Positions 1-7,765 of a stretch of 18,683 bases of DNA are shown here, piece after piece. Source of the DNA: JAQUGA01 sp964521105 (GTDB lineage: Bacteria; Bacteroidota; Bacteroidia; Bacteroidales; WCHB1-69); the NCBI GenBank assembly GCA_964521105.1, contig CAZFPO010000050.1, positions 1-18,683 on the forward strand, written 5' to 3'. Both the position numbers and the translations under genes were made by a program. The first letter of the stretch is position 1. Every line of letters begins with the position of its first letter. Under the pieces are notes generated by a model. It saw only the letters and a list, made by a program, of their open reading frames with translations, was not told the DNA's origin and did not search any database.

Positions 1-1432
1 GTTCCGCAAGCCCAGTAAGTGGAAGTACTATTTGTGTAGGATTTAATACAGGTACTGTAACAGGAGCAGCAGGTTCAGGAGGAAGTACAGGTACCGCCGA
101 TGAATACCAAGTTAGTATAGATGGCGGTAGTAGCTATAGTGCATACACCAATGGAGCTGCAATAACAACTACTGGCGGCACTGGTAGTGTTATTGTCCAA
201 TCACGTCGCACCGCAGGAAGTTACGGATGTACAAATAGTGCATGGAGTACAATTGCAACATGGAACATAGATGCCACACCAGCGTCACCAACATTAAGTT
301 CAGCATCTCCAATTAGTGGAAGTGTTATATGTGCAAACTATAATTTGGGAACAGCAACCTTTACAGGCGGTTCAGGCGGAGGAAGTAATGAATATCAATA
401 CAGTATAGACGGAGGAAGCACATGGTCAGCATACACCAATAGTGCAGCTATAACAACCACAGGCGGAACGACTTCAGTTCAGGTTAGAGCACGCAGAAGT
501 GGTGGAGCATGTGCAGCATCATCTTACAATACTTATACCCCATGGACATTTGCAGGAACACCTACAGCCCCAGCTTTGAGTTCCGCAAGCCCAATTAGTG
601 GAAGTACTGTTTGTGCAGGATATAACACAGGTACTGTAGAAGGAGCAGTAGGTTCAGGGGGAAGTACTGGAACTGCAGATGAATACCAATATAGTATTGA
701 TGGAGGTGGCAATTACAGTGCTTACACCAATGGAGCTGCAATAACAACAACAGGAGCAACGGGTAGCATTATTGTACAATCACGTCGCACCGCAGGAAGT
801 TATGGATGTTCAAATAGTGCTTGGAATACAATAAGTACGTGGACTTTAGCAACATCACCGATTGCTCCCACTTTGAGTTCAGCAACTCCAACAAACGGAA
901 GTAGTATTTGTGAAGGTTTTAATACTGGCACTGTGACAGGTACAGGTGGTTCAGGAGGAAGTACTGGAACTACAAATCAATATCAGTTAAGTATTGATAA
1001 TGGTTCATCCTATGTGTCTTATACACCTGGTTCTGCAATAACAACTACAGGAGCAACTGGAAATATAATTATACAATCACGTCGCACCGCAGGAAGTTAT
1101 GGCTGTTCAAACAGTGCATGGAGTACAATTAGTACTTGGACTTTGACTTCACAGCCAATTGCATCTGCTATTACAAAAAATCCTGACCAGTCAGGCGTTT
1201 GTGCTGGTGTAAATGTGTCAGCGACCTTTGCTGGAGGTTCTGGTGGTTCTTCTGCTTCGGATGTATATCAATATAGTGTAAACACTGGAAATTCATGGAG
1301 TAGTTATACTTCAGGTAGTGATTTATCTTCAGCGGTTGCTGGAGCTGATATTATACAAATTAGAACTCGAAGAGAATCCTCTTCTAACGGCTGTTCAAAT
1401 TCAGGATATAACACCGTTCAATGGACAGTATA
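1..1432 (+). repeat. Tandem coding repeats, five modules of 280-297 bases
   Basis: Module starts are visible near 1, 298, 580, 877 and 1151, the first four marked by a conserved AGTTC(C/A)GCA(A/T)(G/C)(T/C)CC segment. A 26-base block encoding QSRRTAGS occurs identically at 198-223, 777-802 and 1074-1099, spaced 579 and 297 bases (both multiples of 3). Module 2 (298-579) is shorter and lacks this block; module 5 is the most diverged. Such nucleotide identity suggests recent duplication or gene conversion within the gene. Confidence 0.85.
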
Positions 1433-2735
1433 TGAATTACCAACTCTATTAATAAAAGAACGTTGTTTAACTGGTTCAAGATCATTAGAGTTAATAGGAA
1501 ATGGAGGTTCTACAGTATATACAAGTTATCAAAAGCAAGGAGATATAGCTCAAGTAAGTAATCTTTACACGGTAACATTAGGATCGGTTTACAATTTTAA
1601 AATTAAGGATGATAATGAATGTTGGTCTCAATATGTAGAATATACTGCACCAAGTTTACCAACTGAAATATCTGGTACAGGTACATCGGGAGAGTGTATT
1701 ATTCGTGGCGAAAATCATTGGTCGCATGTTGTAAATGGAGTTAATGATGTTATTGTTTCCATTCAAGACAATGGAAATGAGTTAGGAGTAATTGATGCTA
1801 ACGTATATGTAAACCCAACCACTTCAATTTATAATAACACTTACTATTTGCGTAGAAATTATAAAATTGATGTTGAGCAAGAGCCATTAACAAATGTTAC
1901 TGTAAGGCTATATTTTTCAGATGCAGAATTTAACCAATTGGTTTCAAAATCAACAACAAATACCAATAATCAAGATGACGTTGCAGGTGTAGACGATTTA
2001 AAGGTTACAAAATACCATAACGAAGATGGTTCGATGGATAATACCTATGGCAACAACGATTTTGATTGTGCAGCTTGTTTTACAGTATTAACGCCACTCG
2101 CAAACGGAACGGATTATAGTTCAAAATACATTGATATTCAAGTATCCAGTTTTAGCGAATTGTGGGTACATGGTGGAGCAGATCCAAACTCATGGTTGCC
2201 TGTAGAATTACTATCTTTTGTTCCTGAATGTAGGGGTAATAATGCCCTTATTCGCTGGATTACTGCAACGGAACGCAACAATAATTATTTTACCATCGAA
2301 CGCAGTTCAGATGGGTTGAACTTTGTTGAAATAGCCCGAGTAAATGGTTCAGGAAATAGTAATTCAATGAATGAGTATTCAATAATTGACGATAAAAAAC
2401 CTGAAGGATTTGTTTATTACCGATTAAAACAAACAGATTTTGATGGTAAAGAGACTACTTATGAGCCAAAATCTATAAATTGTAGTTCAATGAATAATAA
2501 TGTTTTACAAGTTATTCCAAATCCGTTTAAGGAAAGTGTAAGTATTAAAGGATACACTAAAGAACAATGTATGGTTGAAATATTTAACTCGATTGGCGAC
2601 AAAGTATTTACTGAAAACATCATGCTTGAAGGAAGTGCAGATATTCAATTAGATTTCTTGAAACCAGGCATGTATATGTTCAAGATTACTGAAAAATCAG
2701 GAAATATTCATTCCTTTAAAATGGTTAAAAACTAA
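1..2735 (+). CDS. Type IX-secreted modular repeat protein, 5' end missing
   Basis: The reading frame is open from base 3 to a TAA at 2733-2735 (910 residues visible) with no convincing start, so the gene begins upstream of the window. Bases 1 to about 1432 encode five tandem modules of about 93-99 residues. Each has an early Cys (as in TVCAGYN), a GGSGGS-type linker, a YQYSIDGG strand, an ITTTG motif and a late Cys (GSYGCSNSAW), which suggests a disulfide-stabilised beta-sandwich. A less repetitive region follows, then the VELLSF...IRWITATE...YFTIERSSDG segment (from about base 2199) common in Bacteroidota surface proteins. The C-terminus (about 2500-2732, starting VIPNPF and ending in a Lys-rich tail) matches the type IX sorting domain. 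The product is therefore probably exported across the outer membrane and released or anchored. Its ligand or function is not evident; an adhesin-like role is inference. The repeat part is more GC-rich than the neighbouring genes. Confidence 0.9.
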   Translation, partial: SASPVSGSTICVGFNTGTVTGAAGSGGSTGTADEYQVSIDGGSSYSAYTNGAAITTTGGTGSVIVQSRRTAGSYGCTNSAWSTIATWNIDATPASPTLSSASPISGSVICANYNLGTATFTGGSGGGSNEYQYSIDGGSTWSAYTNSAAITTTGGTTSVQVRARRSGGACAASSYNTYTPWTFAGTPTAPALSSASPISGSTVCAGYNTGTVEGAVGSGGSTGTADEYQYSIDGGGNYSAYTNGAAITTTGATGSIIVQSRRTAGSYGCSNSAWNTISTWTLATSPIAPTLSSATPTNGSSICEGFNTGTVTGTGGSGGSTGTTNQYQLSIDNGSSYVSYTPGSAITTTGATGNIIIQSRRTAGSYGCSNSAWSTISTWTLTSQPIASAITKNPDQSGVCAGVNVSATFAGGSGGSSASDVYQYSVNTGNSWSSYTSGSDLSSAVAGADIIQIRTRRESSSNGCSNSGYNTVQWTVYELPTLLIKERCLTGSRSLELIGNGGSTVYTSYQKQGDIAQVSNLYTVTLGSVYNFKIKDDNECWSQYVEYTAPSLPTEISGTGTSGECIIRGENHWSHVVNGVNDVIVSIQDNGNELGVIDANVYVNPTTSIYNNTYYLRRNYKIDVEQEPLTNVTVRLYFSDAEFNQLVSKSTTNTNNQDDVAGVDDLKVTKYHNEDGSMDNTYGNNDFDCAACFTVLTPLANGTDYSSKYIDIQVSSFSELWVHGGADPNSWLPVELLSFVPECRGNNALIRWITATERNNNYFTIERSSDGLNFVEIARVNGSGNSNSMNEYSIIDDKKPEGFVYYRLKQTDFDGKETTYEPKSINCSSMNNNVLQVIPNPFKESVSIKGYTKEQCMVEIFNSIGDKVFTENIMLEGSADIQLDFLKPGMYMFKITEKSGNIHSFKMVKN

Positions 2736-2753
2736 AGTCATTAAATAAAAATG

Positions 2754-2788
2754 AAAAAGGACTCGATTTATCGAGTCCTTTTCTTTTT
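2754..2788. terminator. Bidirectional rho-independent terminator
   Basis: A perfect 12-bp stem (2755-2766 paired with 2771-2782, AAAAGGACTCGA) encloses a TTTA loop. T-rich sequence follows on the plus strand, and the A-run at 2754-2758 serves as a T-run on the minus strand. It lies between two convergent genes and can end both. Confidence 0.9.
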
Positions 2789-2804
2789 ATAAAAGATGAA
2801 AAAA

Positions 2805-3245
2805 TTACTCTTCCTCAAAAATTTCAATACTGGTAATTTTATCTCCTTGTCTTATTTTATCAATAACTTCTGTGCCCTCAACTACTTTTCCAAAGCAGGT
2901 GTGCTGTCTGTCTAAATGAGAGGTGTTGTTGCGACTATGACAAATAAAAAATTGTGAACCGCCGGTATTTCTTCCAGCATGTGCCATGGACAATATACCT
3001 CTATCGTGATATTGGTTACCTCCTGTTAATTCGCAGTTTATACTATATCCTGGTCCACCAGCACCAGTGCCATTTGGACAACCACCTTGAATCACAAAAT
3101 CAGGAATTACTCTATGAAATGTAAGACCATTATAAAAACCCTTTTTTGAAAGGTCTACAAAGTTTTTAACGGTGTTTGGGGCATCTTTTTCAAAAAAAAC
3201 AACATCCATTGTTCCTTTTTCGGTGTTAATTTTTGCTTTAATCAT
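2805..3245 (-). CDS. Cyclophilin-type peptidyl-prolyl cis-trans isomerase
   Basis: This 146-residue single-domain cyclophilin accelerates proline cis-trans isomerisation during protein folding. Catalytic-site motifs are present: FHRVI with Arg45, F50-V-I-Q53-GG, SMAHAG, GSQFFI and HLDRQHTCFGKV. His occupies the place of the cyclosporin-contacting Trp of human CypA, which is usual in bacterial members. No signal peptide is visible, so a cytoplasmic location is expected. It is the last gene of the lpxK operon, 18 bases after the membrane protein gene and just before the bidirectional terminator. The chemistry is certain from the motifs; specific clients are unknown. Confidence 0.93.
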   Translation of the reverse strand: MIKAKINTEKGTMDVVFFEKDAPNTVKNFVDLSKKGFYNGLTFHRVIPDFVIQGGCPNGTGAGGPGYSINCELTGGNQYHDRGILSMAHAGRNTGGSQFFICHSRNNTSHLDRQHTCFGKVVEGTEVIDKIRQGDKITSIEIFEEE

Positions 3246-3263
3246 TTTTTTTAAATTATTTTT

Positions 3264-3719
3264 TTATTTCATGTATTTAAAATGAAGTCCATAAAGTAAT
3301 ATAAATGGTGCCGTTACGAACATCAATCCGAAAAAATTAACACCTTGGTTTTCAGTAAAAAAAACAGGTGTTAAAACCAACAACACATTACTGATAGTAT
3401 AAATGTGAAAGCCGATTTTTTTGAGTTTAAACATAAATATTGCACCAACAATCGAAGATAAGTATAATAAAAAATCTACCGCAAACAACCATCTGCTAGT
3501 GTTCAAAATGGTGTCATATACTTCTTGAAATAATTCACTGGGATTTTGTGCTACAATTTCTAAAAAAGAATCATAAAAAGCTACCCACGATAAATTTGAT
3601 ATTGCCGAAAATCCACTTCCAATAAATGTCAGTATACAAAGTACGGTTAAAAAAGTTGGTCGTTTGGTCGTTTGTTCAATTTCGTTGTCGGGTTTAATAA
3701 ATGGAAATTCTTCGCTCAT
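3264..3719 (-). CDS. Four-helix membrane protein of unknown function
   Basis: I do not recognise the family. The 151-residue product has a charged N-terminus (about residues 1-20) and four hydrophobic segments, at about 21-43, 77-97, 102-121 and 127-147. A loop of about 30 mostly polar residues (48-76) separates helices 1 and 2. The helix count and the short KLKK cytoplasmic turn (98-101) resemble small Bacteroidota inner-membrane proteins with no assigned role. The start lies 5 bases after the pnp stop and the stop 18 bases before the PPIase start, so it is certainly cotranscribed with them. Nothing in the sequence indicates a substrate or enzymatic residues. Confidence 0.8.
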   Translation of the reverse strand: MSEEFPFIKPDNEIEQTTKRPTFLTVLCILTFIGSGFSAISNLSWVAFYDSFLEIVAQNPSELFQEVYDTILNTSRWLFAVDFLLYLSSIVGAIFMFKLKKIGFHIYTISNVLLVLTPVFFTENQGVNFFGLMFVTAPFILLYGLHFKYMK

Positions 3720-3724
3720 GTTAT

Positions 3725-4540
3725 TTATTTTATTTCGGGTAAAATTTGTTTAATAATTGTAGTCATTAATGGTTCACTTTTGTTGGCTGCGGCAAGTACT
3801 TCTTCGTGCGAAACAGTACAAACCTGCCCTTCAACTCCTAAGTCGGTGATTATTGAAAAAGCAAAACACTTCATGCCCGAATGACGAGCTACTATAGCTT
3901 CAGGAACAGTTGACATGCCCACTGCATCGCCTCCTAAAATATGATACATTTTATACTCTGCTGGTGTTTCAAAACACGGACCAGATACACCAACATAAAC
4001 ACCTTCCTGTACTTTAATATTGTTTTTAGAAGCAATTAATTTGGCAATTTCGATTAATTTCTTGTCATAAATTTCACTCATATCCGGAAAACGTGCTCCT
4101 AATTCATCATAATTTTTTCCAATTAAAGGGTTGGTTGGAAACATGTTTATATGGTCGTGGATTATCATTATATCACCAATATCAAATTTGGGGTTCATAC
4201 CACCACTTGCGTTTGAAAGTATAAGTGTTTCAATTCCAATTTTTTTCATAATTCTCATTGGGAATGTAACTTCCTGCATGGTGTAGCCTTCGTAATAGTG
4301 AAAACGACCTTGCATTGCCATAATTTCTACCCCGTTTATAGTGCCAAAAATTAATTTTCCACCATGACCGGCTACAGTTGAAACAGGAAAATTAGGTATT
4401 TCGCTATAATCAAACGATTTGGATATGGTAATTTCGCGAGTTAACCCACCTAAACCGCTCCCTAAAATAATTGCAATTTTTGGCGATGATGTGATGTTTG
4501 ATTTAATAAAGTCGCTAGTTTCTTGAATTTTTGCTAACAT
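3725..4540 (-). CDS. punA: Purine-nucleoside phosphorylase, trimeric (PNP/MTAP) family
   Basis: The enzyme splits purine (deoxy)ribonucleosides with phosphate into free base and (deoxy)ribose-1-phosphate, in cytoplasmic purine salvage. The 271-residue length is normal. Seen: the phosphate-binding GSGLGGL (27-33), GHGGKL (58-63), QGRFHYYEGY (77-86), SNASGGMN (109-116), GVSGPCFETPAEY with the base-binding Glu195, and GMSTVPE (208-214). The residue equivalent to human PNP Asn243 is Asp233 (in ITDLG). Asn at that place favours 6-oxopurines, while Asp is found in adenine-type MTAP enzymes, so substrate preference cannot be taken for granted. The start codon lies inside the 3' end of lpxK (26-base overlap), suggesting translational coupling. 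Family assignment is firm; inosine/guanosine specificity is not. Confidence 0.92.
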   Translation of the reverse strand: MLAKIQETSDFIKSNITSSPKIAIILGSGLGGLTREITISKSFDYSEIPNFPVSTVAGHGGKLIFGTINGVEIMAMQGRFHYYEGYTMQEVTFPMRIMKKIGIETLILSNASGGMNPKFDIGDIMIIHDHINMFPTNPLIGKNYDELGARFPDMSEIYDKKLIEIAKLIASKNNIKVQEGVYVGVSGPCFETPAEYKMYHILGGDAVGMSTVPEAIVARHSGMKCFAFSIITDLGVEGQVCTVSHEEVLAAANKSEPLMTTIIKQILPEIK

Positions 4541-5582
4541 AGTTTTTTATTTGTTCGTTAAATATTTCTCCATATGGTTCCTGAAACTCTACGTTTATAG
4601 GAACATAAAAAATGGGAAGCAAATGTAGTGATTTTTGGTCTTCTATACAACTTAATCGCATGGCATCTTTTTCGGTTGTAACAATTATTTTATTTTTACT
4701 CATCAAAATATCAAACTCTTTTTGAATTAGAGCCAAATGCTTGTTGTTGTATTTTTGATGATCGCTAAATTTAATTTCCTTTATTTCAAAGCACTTTTCT
4801 CTAACGTATTCAAACAGAGGATATGAGTTAGCAATCCCTGTAACTAATAAAATATTGGATGTCTTTTTGGTGAACTCAAACTTTAAAGCAGCTTCGGTAA
4901 ATGGAATCATGTTGCCATATTTAAAATGTGAGAACAATAATCGTTGATTTTCTTTAAGTTTTAGTTTTTTTGATATTGTTTTAATTTCCAATGGAGAAAC
5001 AACAATTGGACATTTTGTAACAATAATTATATCCGCTTCATAAATTGCGCTATTGAATTCTCTTAGTCGTCCTGATGGAATAACAAAATCATCATATATC
5101 ATGTGATAAAAGTCAGATAAAATTATTTGTAACCCTGGCTTAACAGATAAATGTTGATACGCATCATCTAAAAGTATTATATCAACTTTTGGATTAAAAT
5201 CGAGTATTTTTTGAATTCCAGCAACTCTTTTTTCACTTACAACAACTTCAATTTTATCTCCATATTTTGATATATATTGAGCTGGTTCATCTCCAATTTT
5301 TTTAGCATTGTCGGTTTTTGATGCCCTAATAAATCCTTTGGTTTCTCGTTTGTATCCTCTACTTAAAGTAGCTGTACGATAATTATCAGATAATAAATTT
5401 ATTAAGTATTCAACATGAGGAGTTTTACCGGTGCCACCAACCGAAATGTTGCCAACACTAATTATTGGTAAATGAAACTCGTAACGTTTAAATAAATTAA
5501 TTTTATAAAAATACCTACGAAAAAGCATTAGTAATCCATAGAAAAAGCCAAAAGGATAAAATAAATATTTGACGATTATCAA
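4515..5582 (-). CDS. lpxK: Tetraacyldisaccharide 4'-kinase (lipid A synthesis)
   Basis: LpxK phosphorylates the 4' position of the tetraacyldisaccharide-1-phosphate precursor to give lipid IVA, at the inner face of the inner membrane. Seen: an N-terminal hydrophobic, membrane-associating segment (about 5-21), SVGNISVGGTGKTP containing the Walker A loop (49-54), LSRGYKR (73-79), GDEPAQY (97-103) and DDAYQHL (139-145). The 355-residue length is typical. The first usable codon is TTG at 5582; an in-frame stop lies a few codons upstream and the next Met is residue 19, inside the conserved membrane segment, so TTG is the probable start. It is the first gene of the lpxK-pnp-membrane protein-PPIase operon and is preceded by a -7 promoter element. 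Confidence 0.94.
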   Translation of the reverse strand: MIIVKYLFYPFGFFYGLLMLFRRYFYKINLFKRYEFHLPIISVGNISVGGTGKTPHVEYLINLLSDNYRTATLSRGYKRETKGFIRASKTDNAKKIGDEPAQYISKYGDKIEVVVSEKRVAGIQKILDFNPKVDIILLDDAYQHLSVKPGLQIILSDFYHMIYDDFVIPSGRLREFNSAIYEADIIIVTKCPIVVSPLEIKTISKKLKLKENQRLLFSHFKYGNMIPFTEAALKFEFTKKTSNILLVTGIANSYPLFEYVREKCFEIKEIKFSDHQKYNNKHLALIQKEFDILMSKNKIIVTTEKDAMRLSCIEDQKSLHLLPIFYVPINVEFQEPYGEIFNEQIKNYVSKNSRN

Positions 5583-5625
5583 AGCGTAGACGATTGTTTA
5601 ATTAAAAATATTATTTCATAAAAAG

Positions 5626-5633
5626 CAAAGGTA
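5626..5633 (-). promoter_or_regulatory. Putative -7 element of the lpxK operon promoter
   Basis: On the minus strand this reads TACCTTTG, an exact match to the Bacteroidota -7 consensus TAnnTTTG, 43 bases before the lpxK start. No clear TTTG -33 box is seen at the usual distance. Confidence 0.5.
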
Positions 5634-5674
5634 CAATATTTTAGAAAAAAAATAGTAGGTTTTTAAAAAATAAA

Positions 5675-5706
5675 TTTCGCCTTTTCATTTTTTTAAGCTA
5701 AGTTTG
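5675..5706 (+). promoter_or_regulatory. Putative promoter of the nif3-like/zinc-ribbon pair
   Basis: A TTTC at 5675-5678 (one mismatch to the -33 TTTG) is followed, after 20 bases, by TAAGTTTG at 5699-5706, an exact TAnnTTTG match. The ATG is 19 bases further on, giving a short leader. The 143-base gap 5583-5725 thus carries two divergent promoters. Confidence 0.55.
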
Positions 5707-5725
5707 TTAAAACTAATTTCTACAA

Positions 5726-6823
5726 ATGAAGATTAAAGAAATTTTAAATTATATTGAAGAAATATTTCCATTAGAGTACCAAGAAAACTATGATAATTGC
5801 GGTTTATTAATTGGAAATGATGATGTACTTGCAAACGGTGTGTTAATTTGTTTTGACATCACACTTAATTCTGTTCAAGAAGCAATTGAAAGTAATTGTA
5901 ATTTAATAATATCACACCATCCATTCATTTTTTCGGGAATTAAAAAAATTAATTCAAACAGCACTCAAGATAAAATAATCAATAATGCAATTAAGAATGA
6001 TATTGCCATTTATGCTATTCACACCAATATTGACAATAGTAAGCATGGTATAAATAATTATTTTGGAGAATTATTACAACTTAAAAATATAAAGATTCTA
6101 AGACCGCTCGAAGATGATTTATATAAAATTGCAGTTTTTTGCCCCGAAGATTCTGCAGCGGTGGTGCGTGAAGCTATGTTTAATGCAGGAAGTGGAAATA
6201 TTGGCAATTACGACTCTTGTTCGTATAACTCAAATGGATTTGGTACGTTTAAAGCAAATGAATTTGCTAATCCTTATGTGGGAAATATAAACGAAATTCA
6301 CTTTGAAAATGAAATAAAAATTGAAACAATTGTTCCAAAGATTCATTTAAATAAAGTAATTAATGCAATTATTAAAACACACCCCTACGAAGAGGTTGCA
6401 TACGACGTATATTCTTTAAAAAATAAAAATTCTAATTACGGTGCTGGAATAATTGGAAATCTAAATCAATCAGTTGATTTAACACATTTTTTAGAATTGT
6501 TAAAGGACAAACTCTCCCTTTCGGTAATTAAACATAATGGATTGCGTAAAAGTGCTGAAATACAAAGTGTTGCATATTGTGGAGGGAGTGGGGCGTTTTT
6601 AATTCCAGATGCTATTAAGCAAAAAGCAGATATTTTTATTACTGCTGATTTAAAATATCATGATTTTTTTGACCACAAAAACATCATTATTTTAGCCGAT
6701 ATTGGTCATTTTGAAAGCGAACAATTTATTCAAGATATTTTATTTGATGTACTGACAAAAAAATTTCCTAAATTTGCAGTCTTAAAAACTAAAATAAGTT
6801 CAAATCCAGTAAAATACTTTTAA
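5726..6823 (+). CDS. Nif3-like dinuclear metal-centre protein
   Basis: This 365-residue protein belongs to the Nif3/YbgI/YqfO family, annotated in some databases as GTP cyclohydrolase 1 type 2; members form hexameric rings with a two-metal site, and the physiological reaction is poorly settled. The likely metal ligands are His64-His65 (SHHP), His99 and Asp103 (HTNID), and His328 and Glu330 (DIGHFE). The middle part (about 130-235, including KIAVFCPE and KTHPYEEVAYDVY) matches the PII-like insert of the longer, YqfO-type members. The ATG at 5726 follows a good promoter element. The zinc-ribbon gene lies 34 bases downstream, a pairing common in Bacteroidota that suggests a shared but unknown process. 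Confidence 0.9.
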   Translation: MKIKEILNYIEEIFPLEYQENYDNCGLLIGNDDVLANGVLICFDITLNSVQEAIESNCNLIISHHPFIFSGIKKINSNSTQDKIINNAIKNDIAIYAIHTNIDNSKHGINNYFGELLQLKNIKILRPLEDDLYKIAVFCPEDSAAVVREAMFNAGSGNIGNYDSCSYNSNGFGTFKANEFANPYVGNINEIHFENEIKIETIVPKIHLNKVINAIIKTHPYEEVAYDVYSLKNKNSNYGAGIIGNLNQSVDLTHFLELLKDKLSLSVIKHNGLRKSAEIQSVAYCGGSGAFLIPDAIKQKADIFITADLKYHDFFDHKNIIILADIGHFESEQFIQDILFDVLTKKFPKFAVLKTKISSNPVKYF

Positions 6824-6857
6824 TTTAACATCAAAAAATTGTATTAATTATATAGCT

Positions 6858-7694
6858 ATGGCAAAATCAACCAAAAAAAAGGAAATATCAGAAGACATTA
6901 TTCAACCTATTGAAGAAATTAAAGTGCCCGAAGTTAACAACGACGAGGTTTTTGTTTCAGAAGAATTAACTGTTGAAGATAAACTGATTGCATTATTTAG
7001 ATTACAACTTATCGATTCAAAAATTGATAAAATACGCACTATTCGTGGTGAGTTGCCACTCGAAGTTCAAGACCTCGAAGATCAGTGTAGTGGTTTAGAT
7101 ACACGAATAAACAATTTTTTAGATGATATTAAAGAAATTGATGCTCAAATATTGGAAAAAAACAATGCCATTAAAGAATCGAAAACTTTAATAAAACGCT
7201 ATGAAGAACAACAACAAAATGTCCGAAATAATCGTGAGTACGAAGCTTTATCTAAGGAAATTGAATACCAAAACCTCGAAATTCAATTAAACGAAAAGAG
7301 ACTGCGTGAAGCCACTTCAGCGATGGAACTTAAAAAACAAGAAATTGAATTAACAAACACAAACCTTAATCACCTTAAAAGTGAGTTAGAGTTAAAACGA
7401 AGCGAACTAGATGACATAATTGCTGAAACAGAAAAAGAAGAGAAGGATTTATCGGAGCAATCGTTTAAATATTCCAAAAATATTGATGCTCGTTTGTTAA
7501 AATCATACAAAAGCATTCGTACTAATGCTCGAAATGGTTTGGCTATTGTTCAAATCGAACGAGATGCTTGTGGTGGTTGTTTTAATAAAATTCCACCTCA
7601 AAGATATTTGGATATTAAAATGCATAAAAAAATTATTGTTTGTGAATATTGTGGACGAATTTTAACCGATGATATTATTGCATCTAAAGCCTAA
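6858..7694 (+). CDS. Coiled-coil/C4 zinc-ribbon protein (CdsZ/CT398-like)
   Basis: The 278-residue protein has three parts. An acidic and Lys-rich, probably disordered N-terminus spans about 1-38. A long antiparallel coiled-coil hairpin rich in Glu, Lys, Leu and Ile spans about 40-215. The C-terminal zinc ribbon has ligands Cys238, Cys241, Cys262 and Cys265 (CGGC...CEYC). This matches the family of chlamydial CT398 (CdsZ) and the DUF164 zinc-ribbon proteins, thought to bind nucleic acid or act as adaptors; the function in Bacteroidota is not established. It is cotranscribed with the nif3-like gene and followed by a strong hairpin. The family call is firm, the role is open. Confidence 0.88.
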   Translation: MAKSTKKKEISEDIIQPIEEIKVPEVNNDEVFVSEELTVEDKLIALFRLQLIDSKIDKIRTIRGELPLEVQDLEDQCSGLDTRINNFLDDIKEIDAQILEKNNAIKESKTLIKRYEEQQQNVRNNREYEALSKEIEYQNLEIQLNEKRLREATSAMELKKQEIELTNTNLNHLKSELELKRSELDDIIAETEKEEKDLSEQSFKYSKNIDARLLKSYKSIRTNARNGLAIVQIERDACGGCFNKIPPQRYLDIKMHKKIIVCEYCGRILTDDIIASKA

Positions 7695-7720
7695 TTACAA
7701 CAACTTTTTTTTAAAATTTA

Positions 7721-7765
7721 ATCGAGAACATTCTGATAAGTTTTATAGAATGTTCTCGATTTTTA
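7721..7765 (+). terminator. Hairpin with T-run that overlaps the next start codon
   Basis: A perfect 14-bp stem (7721-7734, ATCGAGAACATTCT, paired with 7747-7760) has a 12-base loop and is followed by TTTTA, as in a rho-independent terminator for the gene pair upstream. The right arm contains the ATG at 7750-7752, the best start of the following exported protein, so the structure may also control that gene. Confidence 0.75.

Noticed and set aside
345..2735. TTG at 345 as the start of the secreted repeat protein
   Set aside because: The frame stays open to the beginning of the window and upstream sequence encodes the same repeat modules; the gene is truncated by the window edge.
3672..3884. 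Plus-strand open frame over the pnp/membrane protein junction
   Set aside because: It overlaps two well-supported genes on the other strand and has no motif.
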